Shown here one piece after another: positions 63,763 through 64,000 of a stretch of 64,000 nucleotides of DNA. The stretch's first letter is position 1. Every line of letters starts with the position of its first letter. Below the pieces are notes generated by a model. It made no database searches, was not told the DNA's origin, and was given only the letters and a program-made list of their open reading frames with translations. Origin of the DNA: JAFEDN01 sp963795715 (lineage in GTDB: Bacteria > Pseudomonadota > Gammaproteobacteria > Coxiellales > Coxiellaceae). The stretch covers positions 372,001 through 436,000 of the forward strand of contig CAWCIY010000004.1 of assembly GCA_963795715.1 (NCBI GenBank), written 5' to 3'. A program made the translations under genes and the position numbers.

Positions 63763-64000
63763 AACTTTCTTCTCGATCTTTTAATCGGAACGGCGGTACA
63801 TATTTGGGGCTTTGGTTAACCGGTCTGGACCCCAAACGGCCATCTTGGAAATAAATGGAATGCTTAAAATAATTCACATCGTCCCTATTTGGATAATCAT
63901 AACGAGAATGGGCGCCCCGACTCTCCTTACGTTCATTGGCGCAGACAGCTGTCGCCAAAGCGATTGCCATCAGATTATCTAATTCTAGCATCTCTACACG
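63755..64000 (-). CDS. sdhA: Succinate dehydrogenase flavoprotein subunit, C-terminal part
   Basis: Open through the window edge. It encodes the C-terminus VEMLELDNLMAIALATAVCA, ERKESRGAHSRYDYPNRDD and a final PKYVPPFRLKDREESYE, typical of SdhA (the Arg-rich RKESRGAH loop). Partial: the N-terminal region lies beyond base 64000. Confidence 0.95.
   Translation of the reverse strand, partial: RVEMLELDNLMAIALATAVCANERKESRGAHSRYDYPNRDDVNYFKHSIYFQDGRLGSRPVNQSPKYVPPFRLKDREESYE

Overview
The window looks like part of the chromosome of a host-associated gammaproteobacterium of the order Legionellales (Coxiella/Rickettsiella-like). Three things suggest this: an sdhA-sdhB-sucA-sucB-sucC-sucD cluster in the Coxiella/Legionella order, a LetA/GacA-type response regulator, and many eukaryote-like proteins (HEAT repeats fused to an Ulp1-like cysteine protease, ankyrin repeats, large leucine-rich-repeat proteins, a candidate nuclear-localised protein). 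The species cannot be fixed from the sequence alone.

Region A (1-12.6 kb) is the relic of a conjugative element. It holds the end of a HEAT/Ulp1-like gene, then a minus-strand block with F-type type IV secretion genes (pilin TraA, TraL, TraE, TraK and an N-terminal TraB fused to a Toprim domain), a ParB-methyltransferase, a repeat-rich control region, three plus-strand genes of unknown function and two Fis paralogues flanking the block.

Region B (12.6-28.2 kb) is a graveyard and landing zone. It contains a frameshifted secreted protein, a DUF4160 remnant, an AlpA remnant, scattered 19-bp transposon-end-like repeats, a LuxR-type regulator, and a large gene split by a nine-A run that also carries a 348-bp tandem duplication. 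A PAS-histidine-kinase-receiver gene is broken by a 2.46-kb serine-recombinase element and by a G-run frameshift. The gene before it is broken by an intact ISAs1-family element with an 18-bp terminal repeat and a 10-bp target duplication. A DNA methyltransferase, an atypical response regulator (Asn at the phospho-acceptor site) and an HTH gene with an in-frame stop follow. The intergenic DNA here carries strong inverted repeats and a six-unit, 10-bp-phased AGAA array.

Region C (28.5-44.0 kb) holds four tandem paralogues of about 1,220-1,320 residues. Each has a conserved membrane-associated N-terminal domain, two arrays of 24-residue LRRs and a C-terminal membrane segment. The 72-bp repeats have an almost invariant DNA framework, and variation concentrates in the codons for the solvent-exposed concave face.

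Region D (44.0-50.1 kb) is the integration end of an island: a DUF3987 protein, an AlpA/excisionase-like HTH, an RHH-like protein, a tyrosine integrase, then a DUF3800 gene coupled to a small possible RNase, ending at tRNA-Lys(CTT). A second phased AGAA array precedes the integrase operon and shares a 14-mer with the first, which suggests one regulator acts at both.

Region E (50.1-64 kb) is more ordinary chromosome: a LetA-like regulator, an ankyrin protein coupled to a degenerate lipoyl-domain protein, a secreted acid-sphingomyelinase-like phosphoesterase, a large unknown protein with a nuclear-localisation-like motif, then the TCA-cycle operon reading leftwards from sdhA.
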